Assembly (NCBI GenBank): GCA_964387795.1
Contig: CAYLYP010000033.1
Span: 1 to 31,957, forward strand
From: CAYLYP01 sp964387795
GTDB lineage: Bacteria > Bacteroidota > Bacteroidia > Bacteroidales > UBA7960
Length of the DNA: 31,957 bases
Direction: 5' to 3'
Part shown: positions 1 to 7,630 of the stretch, in pieces
Layout: every line of letters starts with the position of its first letter
Numbering within the stretch: the first letter of the stretch is position 1
Program-made: the position numbers and the translations under genes
The notes under the pieces: model-generated
What the model was told of the DNA's origin: nothing
The model's database searches: none
What the model saw: only the letters and a program-made list of their open reading frames with translations

Positions 1-718
1 AAGTGCTGCCCTGTAATTCCCTGATCCCAATAGGCAATGTATTCCCATCCGTGATTTCGGGGGTAACAAACACATCATAGCGTCCATTTGCAAAATCATT
101 GCACCTTATTTCAAGACCCTTATCTACCATATCCCCTTTATTATTACCAATTGCTTCAATACCAATCGTGAGGTTTGCAAATGTGTTGCGGTAAATCTGG
201 TTATAGTCAGATCCTGTGTTTTTTGTTACAACACCATAGCTGGCACCTTTTGAGCCAGTAACATTCCCTTGGAAGTCGTTGCCTTCCACCTGGTAGTTGG
301 TGCCCCCGTCAAGGTATATACCATACGAATGGTTATCAGAGGAATTTCCTAATGGGATCGTGAAATTATTAAGGAGTATTTCTGTATTGTCAATCCCTGA
401 CAAATAGATGCCCCTGTAGTTGTTTGTAAAATCAGTGTTTTTTACAGTAATACTTTTTGAAGGGGTGTTTAAACCATAAGCACGGATTGCATAAGAAAGG
501 TTGACAAAACTTGTCCTTGTGCCATTGCAGCTTGGAGGTGCAGGAGAAGGCTGTATTGTGCTGCAATACTCATTTACCCTGAATGAAGCGTTTGATGAAT
601 AAATACCACAACGCCCATTTCGAATGTTTATATTGCGGAAATCAATAAAATGACATCCTTTAAAAACAATACCATCTACTCCATTCATGAAAATATGTTC
701 TTTATTACTTGAAAACAT
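1..718 (-). CDS. Right-handed beta-helix repeat protein, partial at left edge and probably 5'-truncated
   Basis: An open minus-strand frame runs from a stop at 860-862 through the left edge, so the C-terminus lies outside the window. It shows short repeating strands of the parallel beta-helix (PbH1) kind, such as GIVFKGCHFID, NTDFTNNYRGIYLSG, HSYGIYLDGG, VEGNDFQGN and LEIRCNDFANG, rich in Asn, Gly and aromatic residues. Such proteins are usually secreted and bind or cleave polysaccharides, or act as adhesins. The first in-frame ATG is at 718, but coding-like residues continue upstream to about 770, where they run into an intergenic repeat (776-869). There is no signal peptide. I infer a 5'-truncated remnant. 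No catalytic motif is visible, so the activity is unknown. Confidence 0.6.
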   Translation of the reverse strand, partial: MFSSNKEHIFMNGVDGIVFKGCHFIDFRNINIRNGRCGIYSSNASFRVNEYCSTIQPSPAPPSCNGTRTSFVNLSYAIRAYGLNTPSKSITVKNTDFTNNYRGIYLSGIDNTEILLNNFTIPLGNSSDNHSYGIYLDGGTNYQVEGNDFQGNVTGSKGASYGVVTKNTGSDYNQIYRNTFANLTIGIEAIGNNKGDMVDKGLEIRCNDFANGRYDVFVTPEITDGNTLPIGIRELQGST

Positions 719-775
719 GGTATTTGAATCAGAAATACATTCACACTCATAAAAATACGTAACATTATTCTGATG

Positions 776-869
776 AAACGAACATGTTTGCGAATCATAC
801 ACAAACACCAATGAAAATAGCAAACATGGAGCTCCATCCAACCTTAAACAAAAAAATATTTACGGATGA
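776..869 (+). repeat. Intergenic repeat copy B (related to 6893-6991)
   Basis: Reading the plus strand, this stretch aligns over its whole length with the segment just upstream of the outer membrane protein gene at 6990. Shared blocks include AAACGAA-ATGTTTG-GAAT at the left, CCATCC in the middle and TAAACAAAAAAA followed by a GGATGAA end at the right. A rough hand alignment gives about two thirds identity with one gap of about 6 bases. Here no gene follows the GGATGAA end (the ATG meets a stop after one codon). The repeat abuts the broken 5' end of the beta-helix frame. Confidence 0.55.
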
Positions 870-1067
870 ATTGAAATGCTTTACCATAATCCTGAACATT
901 TTTTAGACTTTAAACCATCCCATAAGCCCGCCATAACCATCAAACATCAATAAATATGCCCTTTTAAAAACAAAATATGTAGGTAAAACATTATTTCACC
1001 CCGCTAAGATATAGAATTAAAACCAGATTATCCAAAATATTTATTATATTTTTTTATGATTTAAACA

Positions 1068-1095
1068 ATTTACGATGTACGATTGACGATTGACG
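1068..1095 (-). repeat. Short array of 7-bp repeat (ATNNACG), inverted relative to 1500-1591
   Basis: Four consecutive 7-mers are readable: ATTTACG, ATGTACG, ATTGACG, ATTGACG. They are the reverse complement of the CGTNNAT units in the longer array at 1500-1591, so the two arrays face each other across about 400 bases. Confidence 0.7.
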
Positions 1096-1284
1096 AATTG
1101 AAATACAAATTTGCGGTTTTAATAAATCGGTTGGGTGGTGAATGCCCTGTCTCTACGGGTTAACCGGTATCATTATCCTGTTATTCAATAATTTGAATAA
1201 TCCCTTGAATATAATTTGGCATCTCTGTAAATTCGGGTATTGTCAATCGTCACTCATAAAACGCTAAATCATAAATTATTAATG

Positions 1285-1428
1285 ACCCACCCCCTCCGCC
1301 CCCTGAAAGGGGGAACTTCTGACGCCCTGATGTTTTCAGGTAAACTACCAGCTTTTTTCCCCTGATTAAGAGCTATCTGTTTTGTAAACCCACTGCCTGG
1401 CTCCCCCTATTAGGGGGTCGGGGGGTAT
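1285..1428. repeat. GC-rich inverted-repeat (MITE-like) element
   Basis: Two C-run/G-run hairpins, CCCCCT-GAA-AGGGGG at 1299-1313 and CCCCCT-ATT-AGGGGG at 1403-1417, are flanked outward by ACCCACCCCCTCC (left) and TCGGGGGGTA (right). The outer blocks are imperfect inverted repeats of each other, so the whole is an inverted-repeat element of about 145 bases in otherwise AT-rich DNA. There is no open frame inside. Similar C-run/G-run palindromes occur between genes in many Bacteroidota genomes, from memory. A further fragment (CCCCCCTCC) lies near 1458-1466. Confidence 0.5.
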
Positions 1429-1499
1429 TGTATGAAGATGAATGCATTTTCAATAATCCCCCCTCCGGTATTTCAAAACCGTAAACCTGTATTGCCAAT

Positions 1500-1591
1500 C
1501 GTCACTCGTAAATCGTACATCGTAAATCGTCAATCGTACATCGTCAATCGTAAATCGCTTAATCGTCACTCGTAAATCGTAAATCGTCAAT
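1500..1591 (+). repeat. Degenerate tandem array of 7-bp unit CGTNNAT
   Basis: Thirteen consecutive units follow CGTNNAT: CGTCACT, CGTAAAT, CGTACAT, CGTAAAT, CGTCAAT, CGTACAT, CGTCAAT, CGTAAAT, one 8-mer CGCTTAAT, then CGTCACT, CGTAAAT, CGTAAAT, CGTCAAT. The sequence before the array (GTATTGCCAATCGTCACTC) recurs almost exactly at 1238-1255 with a shorter tail of similar units. The array is not coding and has no spacers of CRISPR type. Confidence 0.75.
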
Positions 1592-1779
1592 AACTTTATA
1601 CCATCTCCACTACTTCTCCAGTACTCACATGGACGATACTGAACCTGATAAGACCTTGGTATATCCTTGGTAATACCGTGACCTATCCATGATATTGAAA
1701 ATCAGTCTGTTAATTGATTTTTCTTAACATTGATTAAGTTAATTTTAACGTTTATTCACAATGACCTAAATATATCCTG
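1592..1779. other. Non-coding stretch with a tandem 11-mer and possible stem
   Basis: I see no gene here. CCTTGGTATAT (1654-1664) is followed directly by CCTTGGTAATA (1665-1675). CATGGA at 1628-1633 pairs with TCCATG at 1686-1691 and could close a stem around the tandem 11-mers. No known RNA family was recognised. Confidence 0.35.
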
Positions 1780-1813
1780 TTGAATGTCTCCCACATACAC
1801 TATTCTATATTTG
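1780..1813 (+). promoter_or_regulatory. Candidate Bacteroidota promoter (-33 TTG, -7 TATATTTG)
   Basis: TATATTTG at 1806-1813 matches the TAnnTTTG -7 box. A TTG at 1780 starts exactly 26 bases upstream, the spacing expected for the -33 element. Transcription would start near 1820 and run into the small open frame at 1889. Confidence 0.5.
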
Positions 1814-1888
1814 TTAATAAATGTAAAATGAATTGGTTTAACAAACTGACATTCCATTAAGTTAACAAAACTTCAGCAGGGATGCTTT

Positions 1889-1981
1889 ATGTCTTATACA
1901 GGATTGAGAAAAAGTAAAGGTGAAGTAAATATGAAGCTAAAAAAGCTCATATATGATATTGTGAAGCTGTTAATTGAATAA
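1889..1981 (+). CDS. Possible 30-residue small protein
   Basis: An ATG-started frame of 30 codons ends in TAA. An AGCAGGGA purine run sits about 6 bases before the ATG, a better ribosome-binding site than most genes in this window have. The first half is basic (LRKSKGE) and the second half, from an internal Met at residue 15, is an amphipathic helix (MKLKKLIYDIVKLLIE) of the kind seen in small membrane-associated peptides. A promoter-like sequence lies 76 bases upstream and a terminator-like hairpin 69 bases downstream. No family was recognised. A frame this short can arise by chance, so the flanking signals are the main support; the unit could equally be a small RNA. Confidence 0.3.
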   Translation: MSYTGLRKSKGEVNMKLKKLIYDIVKLLIE

Positions 1982-2049
1982 AACTATAAATCCCCTGTTA
2001 CTATCCTGATGGTAAACAACATATAACACCATGAAATGGATATCTGATT

Positions 2050-2098
2050 TGGGGTTTTGGAAAAAATTCATATTTCAGAAATTTTTTAACCCCATTTT
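2050..2098 (+). terminator. Nested hairpin, candidate terminator
   Basis: TGGGGTT (2050-2056) pairs with AACCCCA (2088-2094), and inside it AAAAAATT pairs imperfectly with AAATTTTTT. A short T-run (TTTT) follows. It would end the small unit starting near 1820. Confidence 0.4.
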
Positions 2099-2323
2099 CA
2101 GCATTTAAGTCAGGAACAACGCAACAATTAAAAAATCATAATATATTTTTTATTTTGATGAAAACATATAACCTTGCTTTATTGTTTTATGTATAAAAGT
2201 ATAAGATGTAATGGATTTTTGGATATACAAAAAAAATATCCATTTGCTCAATATACAAGCAATTTTTGCAAAATAGAACTTTAAAACCATCAAATCAATA
2301 CCAATAATTCGGATTCTATCGTT

Positions 2324-4738
2324 ATGCCACTCCCTCAACGAACAAAGAAAATATGGTTATTCACTAAGGATCAAACTTTTACACAAAAGGTTATATCAGC
2401 CATTAATCAAAATGAATACGAGATAACAATATTTGAAAAAGCATCAGGTAATGAGAAGGCTGTTTCAAGCGAAAACACCCATCAAACCATATTAATTATT
2501 GATTTAAACACGGTTACAGATTTCAATTATTTAAAATTCCTTCAGCAAAGCAAGCAGGATTTCAGCACTTTTGCGGTTGGGAAAGGATTTCAGGAGCAAA
2601 TCGGCAAACAATCAATACATTACCTTCCATCAAACTTCACAGAAGAGCGATTAAAAAGTGCAATAAAATCAATCAGTGATATCAACAATGCGGGTGCCCT
2701 AAGCTTTACCACTGACAAAGTGACTGCCTTAACAGATCAATCAGGATCCCAGGCAGGGAGGTTAAAAGACGAAAGCATTAAGGATTTGTTGAGCCTGGCC
2801 ATTGAACAAAGCACAAATATGGTTGTCATCACCGACAAAGATGGGAATATAATATATGTAAACCACCATTTTATGCAACATGTCGGTTTTAAATGGGAAG
2901 ACATAAGCGGAAAGAATATCCGGATATTAAAGTCGGGCTATCATAATCAGTTGTTTTACCAAAACCTGTGGGAGCAGTTAAAGGGAGGCAAAACCTGGAG
3001 TGGGGAATTCAAGAACAAAAAGAAAGACGGGGGTTACTATTGGGAACATGCAACTATCAGTCCTGTATTTGACAGCGAAGGGCATATCAACTATTACCTG
3101 GCAATAAAGAGGGACATATCGCATGAGAAAAGGCAGGAAAAACTATTAAAAGATAAGGAGCAAAAACTTATTGAGGCAAATGAAACGGCAGTAAATGCGC
3201 TTGAGGCAAAAAACCGCTTTCTGTCATTTATCAGTCATGAAATCCGCAACCCTTTGAATGCAGTAATATCTGTAGCCAATCTTCTCGCCCAAACCAAGCT
3301 TGATATAGAACAGAAGGAATTGATGGAAGTATTAAATTTTTCATCCGATAACCTGATGGCTTTAATCAACGATGTGTTGGATTTGAACAAAATGGAAGCA
3401 GGTAAAGCACAATTTGAAACCATACCTGTTGATTTGAATCAGATGTGCAGCCGGATAGTGGCAACACATCAGCCAAAAGCAAGGGAAAAGGGGCTATTAT
3501 TGACATTTGTTCCCTTACAGCTTGAATCAAAAGTAAAAACAGATATTTTGCGCCTGACCCAGGTTTTAAATAATATCATAGGGAATGCGCTAAAGTTTAC
3601 CCAAATAGGTGAAATCATACTTGAACTAAAAGGCCAGACAAGTTCAGATGGGCAAAAGCTAAATGTAATATTTTCAGTTAAGGACACAGGCAAGGGCATT
3701 TCGAAGGATAAAATTGAAAACATCTTTGAGCCCTATACCCAGGAGAAAGCCCAGATTGCAAGACAGTTTGGTGGCACTGGTTTGGGATTGTCAATAAGCA
3801 AAAAAATTGTTGAGGGCCTGGGAGGGTCGTTATCTGTAGAAAGCACAGAAGGAAAGGGTTCAACCTTCTATTTTACGCTTGAGATGGAAACCACCCAAAT
3901 TCATGAAAGCCTTCTTGAAGACCAATCACAGGCATTCAGTACAACCAACATTGAAAATCTTAAGGTTTTGCTAGTAGAAGACAGCCCGATGAACATTCTT
4001 ATCATGGAGAAGTTTTTCAGGAAGTGGATGCTTAGGTTCAGGATTGCTTCGAGTGGAAAAGAGTGCTTTGATTGGTTAAGCCAGGAACAATTTGACCTTG
4101 TTTTACTTGATATTTACCTGCCTGACATGGATGGTTTCGAAATCACCAGGCGAATCAGGGCATCAGTGAACCAGCGAATTGCAGAGATACCTATCATTGG
4201 GCTTACAGCAGCGACCGAACATGAGGTCAATGAGAAAGCCATTGCCACGGGCATGAACGACATGGTGTTAAAACCCTTTAAGCCACTGATTTTGGTTGAA
4301 AAAATGGCGAGGTTTGCGCCTGAACCCTATCAGAAAGAATTGAAAAATGAGACAAAGGATGTTTTAAAAGATCAAAAATGGAGGGAAATACAAATGAAAA
4401 AACTGGTAGATATGGACTCCTTAAAAGAAATTGCAGGAGACGACCTGGAACTATTTGTTCAAACCATCATTTTTTCACTTGAGGCACTCAGGACTAATTA
4501 CCTCGAAGGATTTTACAAAAAGAACAGTGAGCAGATCCAATTGGCAAGGCATAACCTGTATCCCACCCTCCGCAACTTTGGGATGGAAAAACTTGAAACG
4601 CTTATAGAAGCTCACAAGCAATTCCAGCAATCATTTCCCCAGGAGGCATATAAAGAACCAGGCGAAGCGATGGTACTTGAGATTATTGAAACATGTAAAG
4701 AAATTGTTCAGTATCTGGAAGAACAGGTCAAAGAATAA
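2324..4738 (+). CDS. Hybrid sensor histidine kinase (REC-like, PAS, HisKA, HATPase, REC, HPt)
   Basis: An 804-residue multi-step phosphorelay protein. Residues about 8-118 resemble a degenerate receiver, with D60 retained in IIDLN but no acidic pair near the N-terminus and no conserved Lys. PAS spans about 152-268 (NIRILKSGYHN, DGGYYWEHATISPV). HisKA has the H-box SHEIRNP with phospho-His H305. The ATPase has an N-box around N421, DTGKGIS and GGTGLGLS. A true receiver (about 545-665) has VEDS, phospho-Asp D596 in LLDIYLP and K650. The last 110 residues look like an HPt domain with H743 in RHNLYPTLRNFG. No membrane segment or signal peptide is visible, so it probably senses a cytosolic cue through PAS. 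It converges on the next kinase with 6 bases between the stop codons. The signal and target are not evident. Confidence 0.9.
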   Translation: MPLPQRTKKIWLFTKDQTFTQKVISAINQNEYEITIFEKASGNEKAVSSENTHQTILIIDLNTVTDFNYLKFLQQSKQDFSTFAVGKGFQEQIGKQSIHYLPSNFTEERLKSAIKSISDINNAGALSFTTDKVTALTDQSGSQAGRLKDESIKDLLSLAIEQSTNMVVITDKDGNIIYVNHHFMQHVGFKWEDISGKNIRILKSGYHNQLFYQNLWEQLKGGKTWSGEFKNKKKDGGYYWEHATISPVFDSEGHINYYLAIKRDISHEKRQEKLLKDKEQKLIEANETAVNALEAKNRFLSFISHEIRNPLNAVISVANLLAQTKLDIEQKELMEVLNFSSDNLMALINDVLDLNKMEAGKAQFETIPVDLNQMCSRIVATHQPKAREKGLLLTFVPLQLESKVKTDILRLTQVLNNIIGNALKFTQIGEIILELKGQTSSDGQKLNVIFSVKDTGKGISKDKIENIFEPYTQEKAQIARQFGGTGLGLSISKKIVEGLGGSLSVESTEGKGSTFYFTLEMETTQIHESLLEDQSQAFSTTNIENLKVLLVEDSPMNILIMEKFFRKWMLRFRIASSGKECFDWLSQEQFDLVLLDIYLPDMDGFEITRRIRASVNQRIAEIPIIGLTAATEHEVNEKAIATGMNDMVLKPFKPLILVEKMARFAPEPYQKELKNETKDVLKDQKWREIQMKKLVDMDSLKEIAGDDLELFVQTIIFSLEALRTNYLEGFYKKNSEQIQLARHNLYPTLRNFGMEKLETLIEAHKQFQQSFPQEAYKEPGEAMVLEIIETCKEIVQYLEEQVKE

Positions 4739-4744
4739 AAGCTA

Positions 4745-6679
4745 TTATTTCAGCTTCAGGTTTTTTAGTTCTTCGATGGCCTGAAAAGTAACCCTTTCAA
4801 CTTTTTGAAGTAAAGCAGGGATTTTGTCAGTATCCTGAACCTTGTTTGCATTCTGTTCAATAGTTTCCACATCCTCCAAAATGGATTGAATACCCATAAA
4901 GTTGAGCTGGGGTTTGTATTTATGGGCAACATGTCTGAGTATTTCCCAGTTTCCCTGGTTCAGGTTGGTTTTCATATCCTCAATAGAAACAGGGGCATTG
5001 GTGATAAAATAGGAAATCATACTTTCAATAAACTCATTATCCCCATCTGCCATTTGCTCCAAATACTCAAGATTAGTAAGTTTTTCAGCCATAACATCTT
5101 TCCTTTCGTTTATCACCGGTTGTTTAACATCCTTACCATTTGCAACCAATTTTTCCATTTTATGTTGCAAATCAGCAACACTATAAGGTTTGGGCACATA
5201 ATCATCCGCGCCGGCTTCACGGCATTTTTGCGGGGCATCCCCCAACACACTGGCAGTCACAGAAATAATAGGCACAGCAGCTTTTTCAGGAGGCAGTTCA
5301 TTACGTATCAACCGTATTGCCTCATATCCATCCATTACAGGCATCTGCATGTCCATTAAGACGATGTCATAGTGGTTATCCCTCACCTTTTCAAAAGCAA
5401 TTTTTCCGTTTTCAGCAAAATCAAATTGATAACCAAGTTTTTGCATATGCTTACCAATAACCAATCTATTGATGTCAACATCTTCGGCAATGAGAACTTT
5501 CATGTTTTCTAAAGGTTTTTTTGAAGCCACATTAGTAATGCGTTCTGAAGTAATTGATTTTGCCGGTGCAATATTTCCAACGGCATACTTAATTTTAAAC
5601 AAAACTTCAGTTCCCTTACGCTCCGAACTCTTTAAAGTAATACTGCCTCCCTGAAGTTCAATAAGTTTTTTGGCTATAGTAAGGCCTAAACCCGGCCCAC
5701 CATAACTTCGCTGGTTTAAGATTAAAGCCTGGTTGAATTTTTCAAACATCTGCTCCATCTTTTTTGGGGAAATACCAACCCCGGTATCACAAACCGAAAA
5801 TTCAACTTCCACGTTTCTGGGTGACATTTTCACCATTCGGGTTGAAATTGTGATGGCCCCTCTTTCGGTAAAATTAATTGCATTTTCAATCAGATAGAGA
5901 AGAATTTGCTTTAACCTGAAAGAATCTCCAATGAGATAATCAGGAATAGAAACATCATTAAAAATCAATATCTCAAGTCCTTTTTCTTCAGCTTTAAGTT
6001 TAAAAATACCACAGACTTTTTCAATCAGATGGTGAAAACTAAATGCTTCCCTTGAAAATGTCAACCGACCTGTTTCCAATTGATTTAAATCCAATAAGTT
6101 ATCCACCATTTTCAACAAAACCTCACAAGAATGCCTCATATTTTGAACATACTCAATCTGTTCATGATCAAGCATTGTTTCGCCTAAAAGATTTGTCAGG
6201 CTGATAAGGCTATGTAAAGGAGTACGCAATTCATGGCTCATATTTGACAGGAACTGCTCCCGTATTCCCAGGGCTTCTTTCAGTGTTGAAATATCCTTTA
6301 ATATAACCAGAAAGCATTCCTCCATTTGAATGGATGGTTCAAGTTTGATTACATTTATCTCAAACCAAAAGCCTACTCCCCTTCCTGATTGGAAATGAAA
6401 TACCTCTGAATAGAGTTTATCCTGTTCATGATGAGAAATATCCCTGTTTTTAGTGTTTATAGATTTGACAATATCACGAAACATTGCCCCAAACTTCGGC
6501 TTGTTGGAAGAATGAGAAGACATAAGCCTATTAAATGAATCAGCAGATTCAATGATATTGCCTTCTGGATCCAACAACACAAACATTGCATAATCGTTAA
6601 GCACACTTAACAAACTATCACGATTGTAGTCATTACTATGAAGAAGACTCATTAATGCCAGGCCCATTCCATCTGTCAT
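4745..6679 (-). CDS. Hybrid sensor histidine kinase (PAS-like, HisKA, HATPase, REC, HPt)
   Basis: A 644-residue hybrid kinase without membrane segments. An N-terminal PAS-like region (about 20-135; FVLLDPEGNIIESAD) precedes HisKA with H149 in SNMSHELRTP. The ATPase domain has N266 in the N-box, CDTGVGIS and GGPGLGLT (P in place of the usual T). A receiver at about 393-510 has AEDVDINR, phospho-Asp D443 in LMDMQMPVMDG and K497. A C-terminal HPt domain has H586 in AHKYKPQLNFMG. The domain order after PAS is the same as in the convergent kinase at 2324-4738, but the proteins are not close copies, so they are likely parallel members of a large kinase family rather than a recent duplication. No response-regulator partner is adjacent; phosphate may end on the HPt and be passed to a distant regulator. 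Confidence 0.9.
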   Translation of the reverse strand: MTDGMGLALMSLLHSNDYNRDSLLSVLNDYAMFVLLDPEGNIIESADSFNRLMSSHSSNKPKFGAMFRDIVKSINTKNRDISHHEQDKLYSEVFHFQSGRGVGFWFEINVIKLEPSIQMEECFLVILKDISTLKEALGIREQFLSNMSHELRTPLHSLISLTNLLGETMLDHEQIEYVQNMRHSCEVLLKMVDNLLDLNQLETGRLTFSREAFSFHHLIEKVCGIFKLKAEEKGLEILIFNDVSIPDYLIGDSFRLKQILLYLIENAINFTERGAITISTRMVKMSPRNVEVEFSVCDTGVGISPKKMEQMFEKFNQALILNQRSYGGPGLGLTIAKKLIELQGGSITLKSSERKGTEVLFKIKYAVGNIAPAKSITSERITNVASKKPLENMKVLIAEDVDINRLVIGKHMQKLGYQFDFAENGKIAFEKVRDNHYDIVLMDMQMPVMDGYEAIRLIRNELPPEKAAVPIISVTASVLGDAPQKCREAGADDYVPKPYSVADLQHKMEKLVANGKDVKQPVINERKDVMAEKLTNLEYLEQMADGDNEFIESMISYFITNAPVSIEDMKTNLNQGNWEILRHVAHKYKPQLNFMGIQSILEDVETIEQNANKVQDTDKIPALLQKVERVTFQAIEELKNLKLK

Positions 6680-6777
6680 TTCAAATCTGGTATTATTTTG
6701 CTAAGTTAAAAAAAAATAAAATCAATAAGGCTTTTTAATTAGCAATTAATCTGGAAATAATTATTATGTTTTTGGTC

Positions 6778-6802
6778 GGATGGAGCTCCAAGTTTGTATT
6801 TT
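6778..6802 (-). repeat. Fragment of the intergenic repeat, inverted (copy C)
   Basis: GGATGGAGCTCCAAGTTTG followed by TATTTT matches the reverse strand of copy B (GGATGGAGCTCCATGTTTG then CTATTTT, near 810-837) with few differences. It is oriented opposite to copy A, which starts about 90 bases further on. Confidence 0.45.
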
Positions 6803-6892
6803 TTACAGGCAATTAAATTCTTCATTTTTTTTGTTATTTTTACAGCTACTAATAAATCATTAAAAAGCAATTAATAAAGGTTTTGGAGAAAA

Positions 6893-6991
6893 AACGAAAA
6901 TGTTTGGGAATGGCACAATGACATCAGTGTAAACAAAAACAACAAAGCTCGGAAGCCATCCAGGCATAAACAAAAAAAAATACTCAGGGAT
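6893..6991 (+). repeat. Intergenic repeat copy A, forming the leader of the outer membrane protein gene
   Basis: This roughly 100-base segment aligns along its length with 776-869 and ends exactly at the ATG of the gene at 6990 (GGATGAAAAAG against GGATGAATTG). It therefore supplies the translation start region of that gene. Together with the intergenic sequence from 6680 it fills a 310-base gap that holds no other recognisable gene. I found no good -7 box in this gap. Confidence 0.5.
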
Positions 6992-7625
6992 GAAAAAGAT
7001 AATCATAGGATTAACAATACTAATAATGATTTTTTTTACTGAAAGCCTAATCGCACAGAGTTTCAACGGAGGCATCAGATTGGGGCTCACAGGGAGTGAA
7101 GTATCAGGTGACAGATTGGCAGGGCCAAACAAAGCAGGATTTATGGCATCAGCATATACATCACTATTTTTAACCGAAGCGGCAGGGGTGCAACTCGAAA
7201 TCAGCTACATACAAAAAGGGAGCAGGTCAACACCATCAGAAAAGAACAATTACTATTCATATAAGTTCAAGCTTGATTATGTAGAGATGCCCATCCTGTT
7301 CAAGTATGAGTTAAAAGAGTTAAATGTTGATATTGTAAAGAAATTAGGCTTTGAGATAGGCTTAGGGTTTTCATATCTTGTAAGGAGTTATGAAGAGGAA
7401 GATGGAAGGGAATGCGAGCCAGGAGAAAACCCGGCATTTAATAAATTTGAAACTGGTATCATTGCAGGGATGTATTATCCGTTAAGCTCTTCTTTATATT
7501 TTGGTTTTAGGTTTTCGAACAGCCTGACCCCGATCCGACCCCATGCCTTTGATGCAAGCGTATGGTATAACAAGGGTCAATATCATACAGTCTGGTCATT
7601 TTCATTGTATTACAATATCATATAA
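6990..7625 (+). CDS. PorT-family outer membrane beta-barrel protein
   Basis: A 211-residue protein with a clear signal peptide (MKKIIIGLTILIMIFF, probable cleavage after ...SLIAQ). Alternating amphipathic strands follow, starting GGIRLGLTGSEVSG and including GVQLEISYIQKGS, YVEMPILFKYEL and GFEIGLGFSYLV, with an aromatic C-terminus (SFSLYYNII). This is the pattern of the small 8-strand barrel family (PF13568, PorT-like) common in Bacteroidota. PorT itself takes part in type IX secretion, but the family is broad and no specific role can be assigned here. The stop lies 5 bases before ubiX, so the two may be co-transcribed. The leader is a repeat copy (6893-6991). ATG 6990 was chosen because it begins the signal peptide. 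Confidence 0.8.
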   Translation: MKKIIIGLTILIMIFFTESLIAQSFNGGIRLGLTGSEVSGDRLAGPNKAGFMASAYTSLFLTEAAGVQLEISYIQKGSRSTPSEKNNYYSYKFKLDYVEMPILFKYELKELNVDIVKKLGFEIGLGFSYLVRSYEEEDGRECEPGENPAFNKFETGIIAGMYYPLSSSLYFGFRFSNSLTPIRPHAFDASVWYNKGQYHTVWSFSLYYNII

Positions 7626-7630
7626 ACAAA

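Noticed and set aside
1500..1591. CRISPR array
   Set aside because: The unit is 7 bp with no unique spacers, so it is a degenerate tandem repeat and not a CRISPR.
2150..2338. 62-codon minus-strand frame upstream of the first kinase
   Set aside because: AT-rich random-looking composition (many Ile, Phe, Lys) and it overlaps the kinase start; no supporting signals.
4886..5359. 157-codon plus-strand open frame
   Set aside because: It lies wholly antisense to the receiver/HPt part of the kinase at 4745-6679, shows no domain pattern, and the kinase frame is certain.
6860..7132. 90-codon minus-strand open frame before and into the outer membrane protein gene
   Set aside because: It reads through repeat copy A and antisense to the signal peptide region of the barrel protein. 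Its weak likeness to the start of the left-edge frame is explained by the repeat, not by a shared protein.
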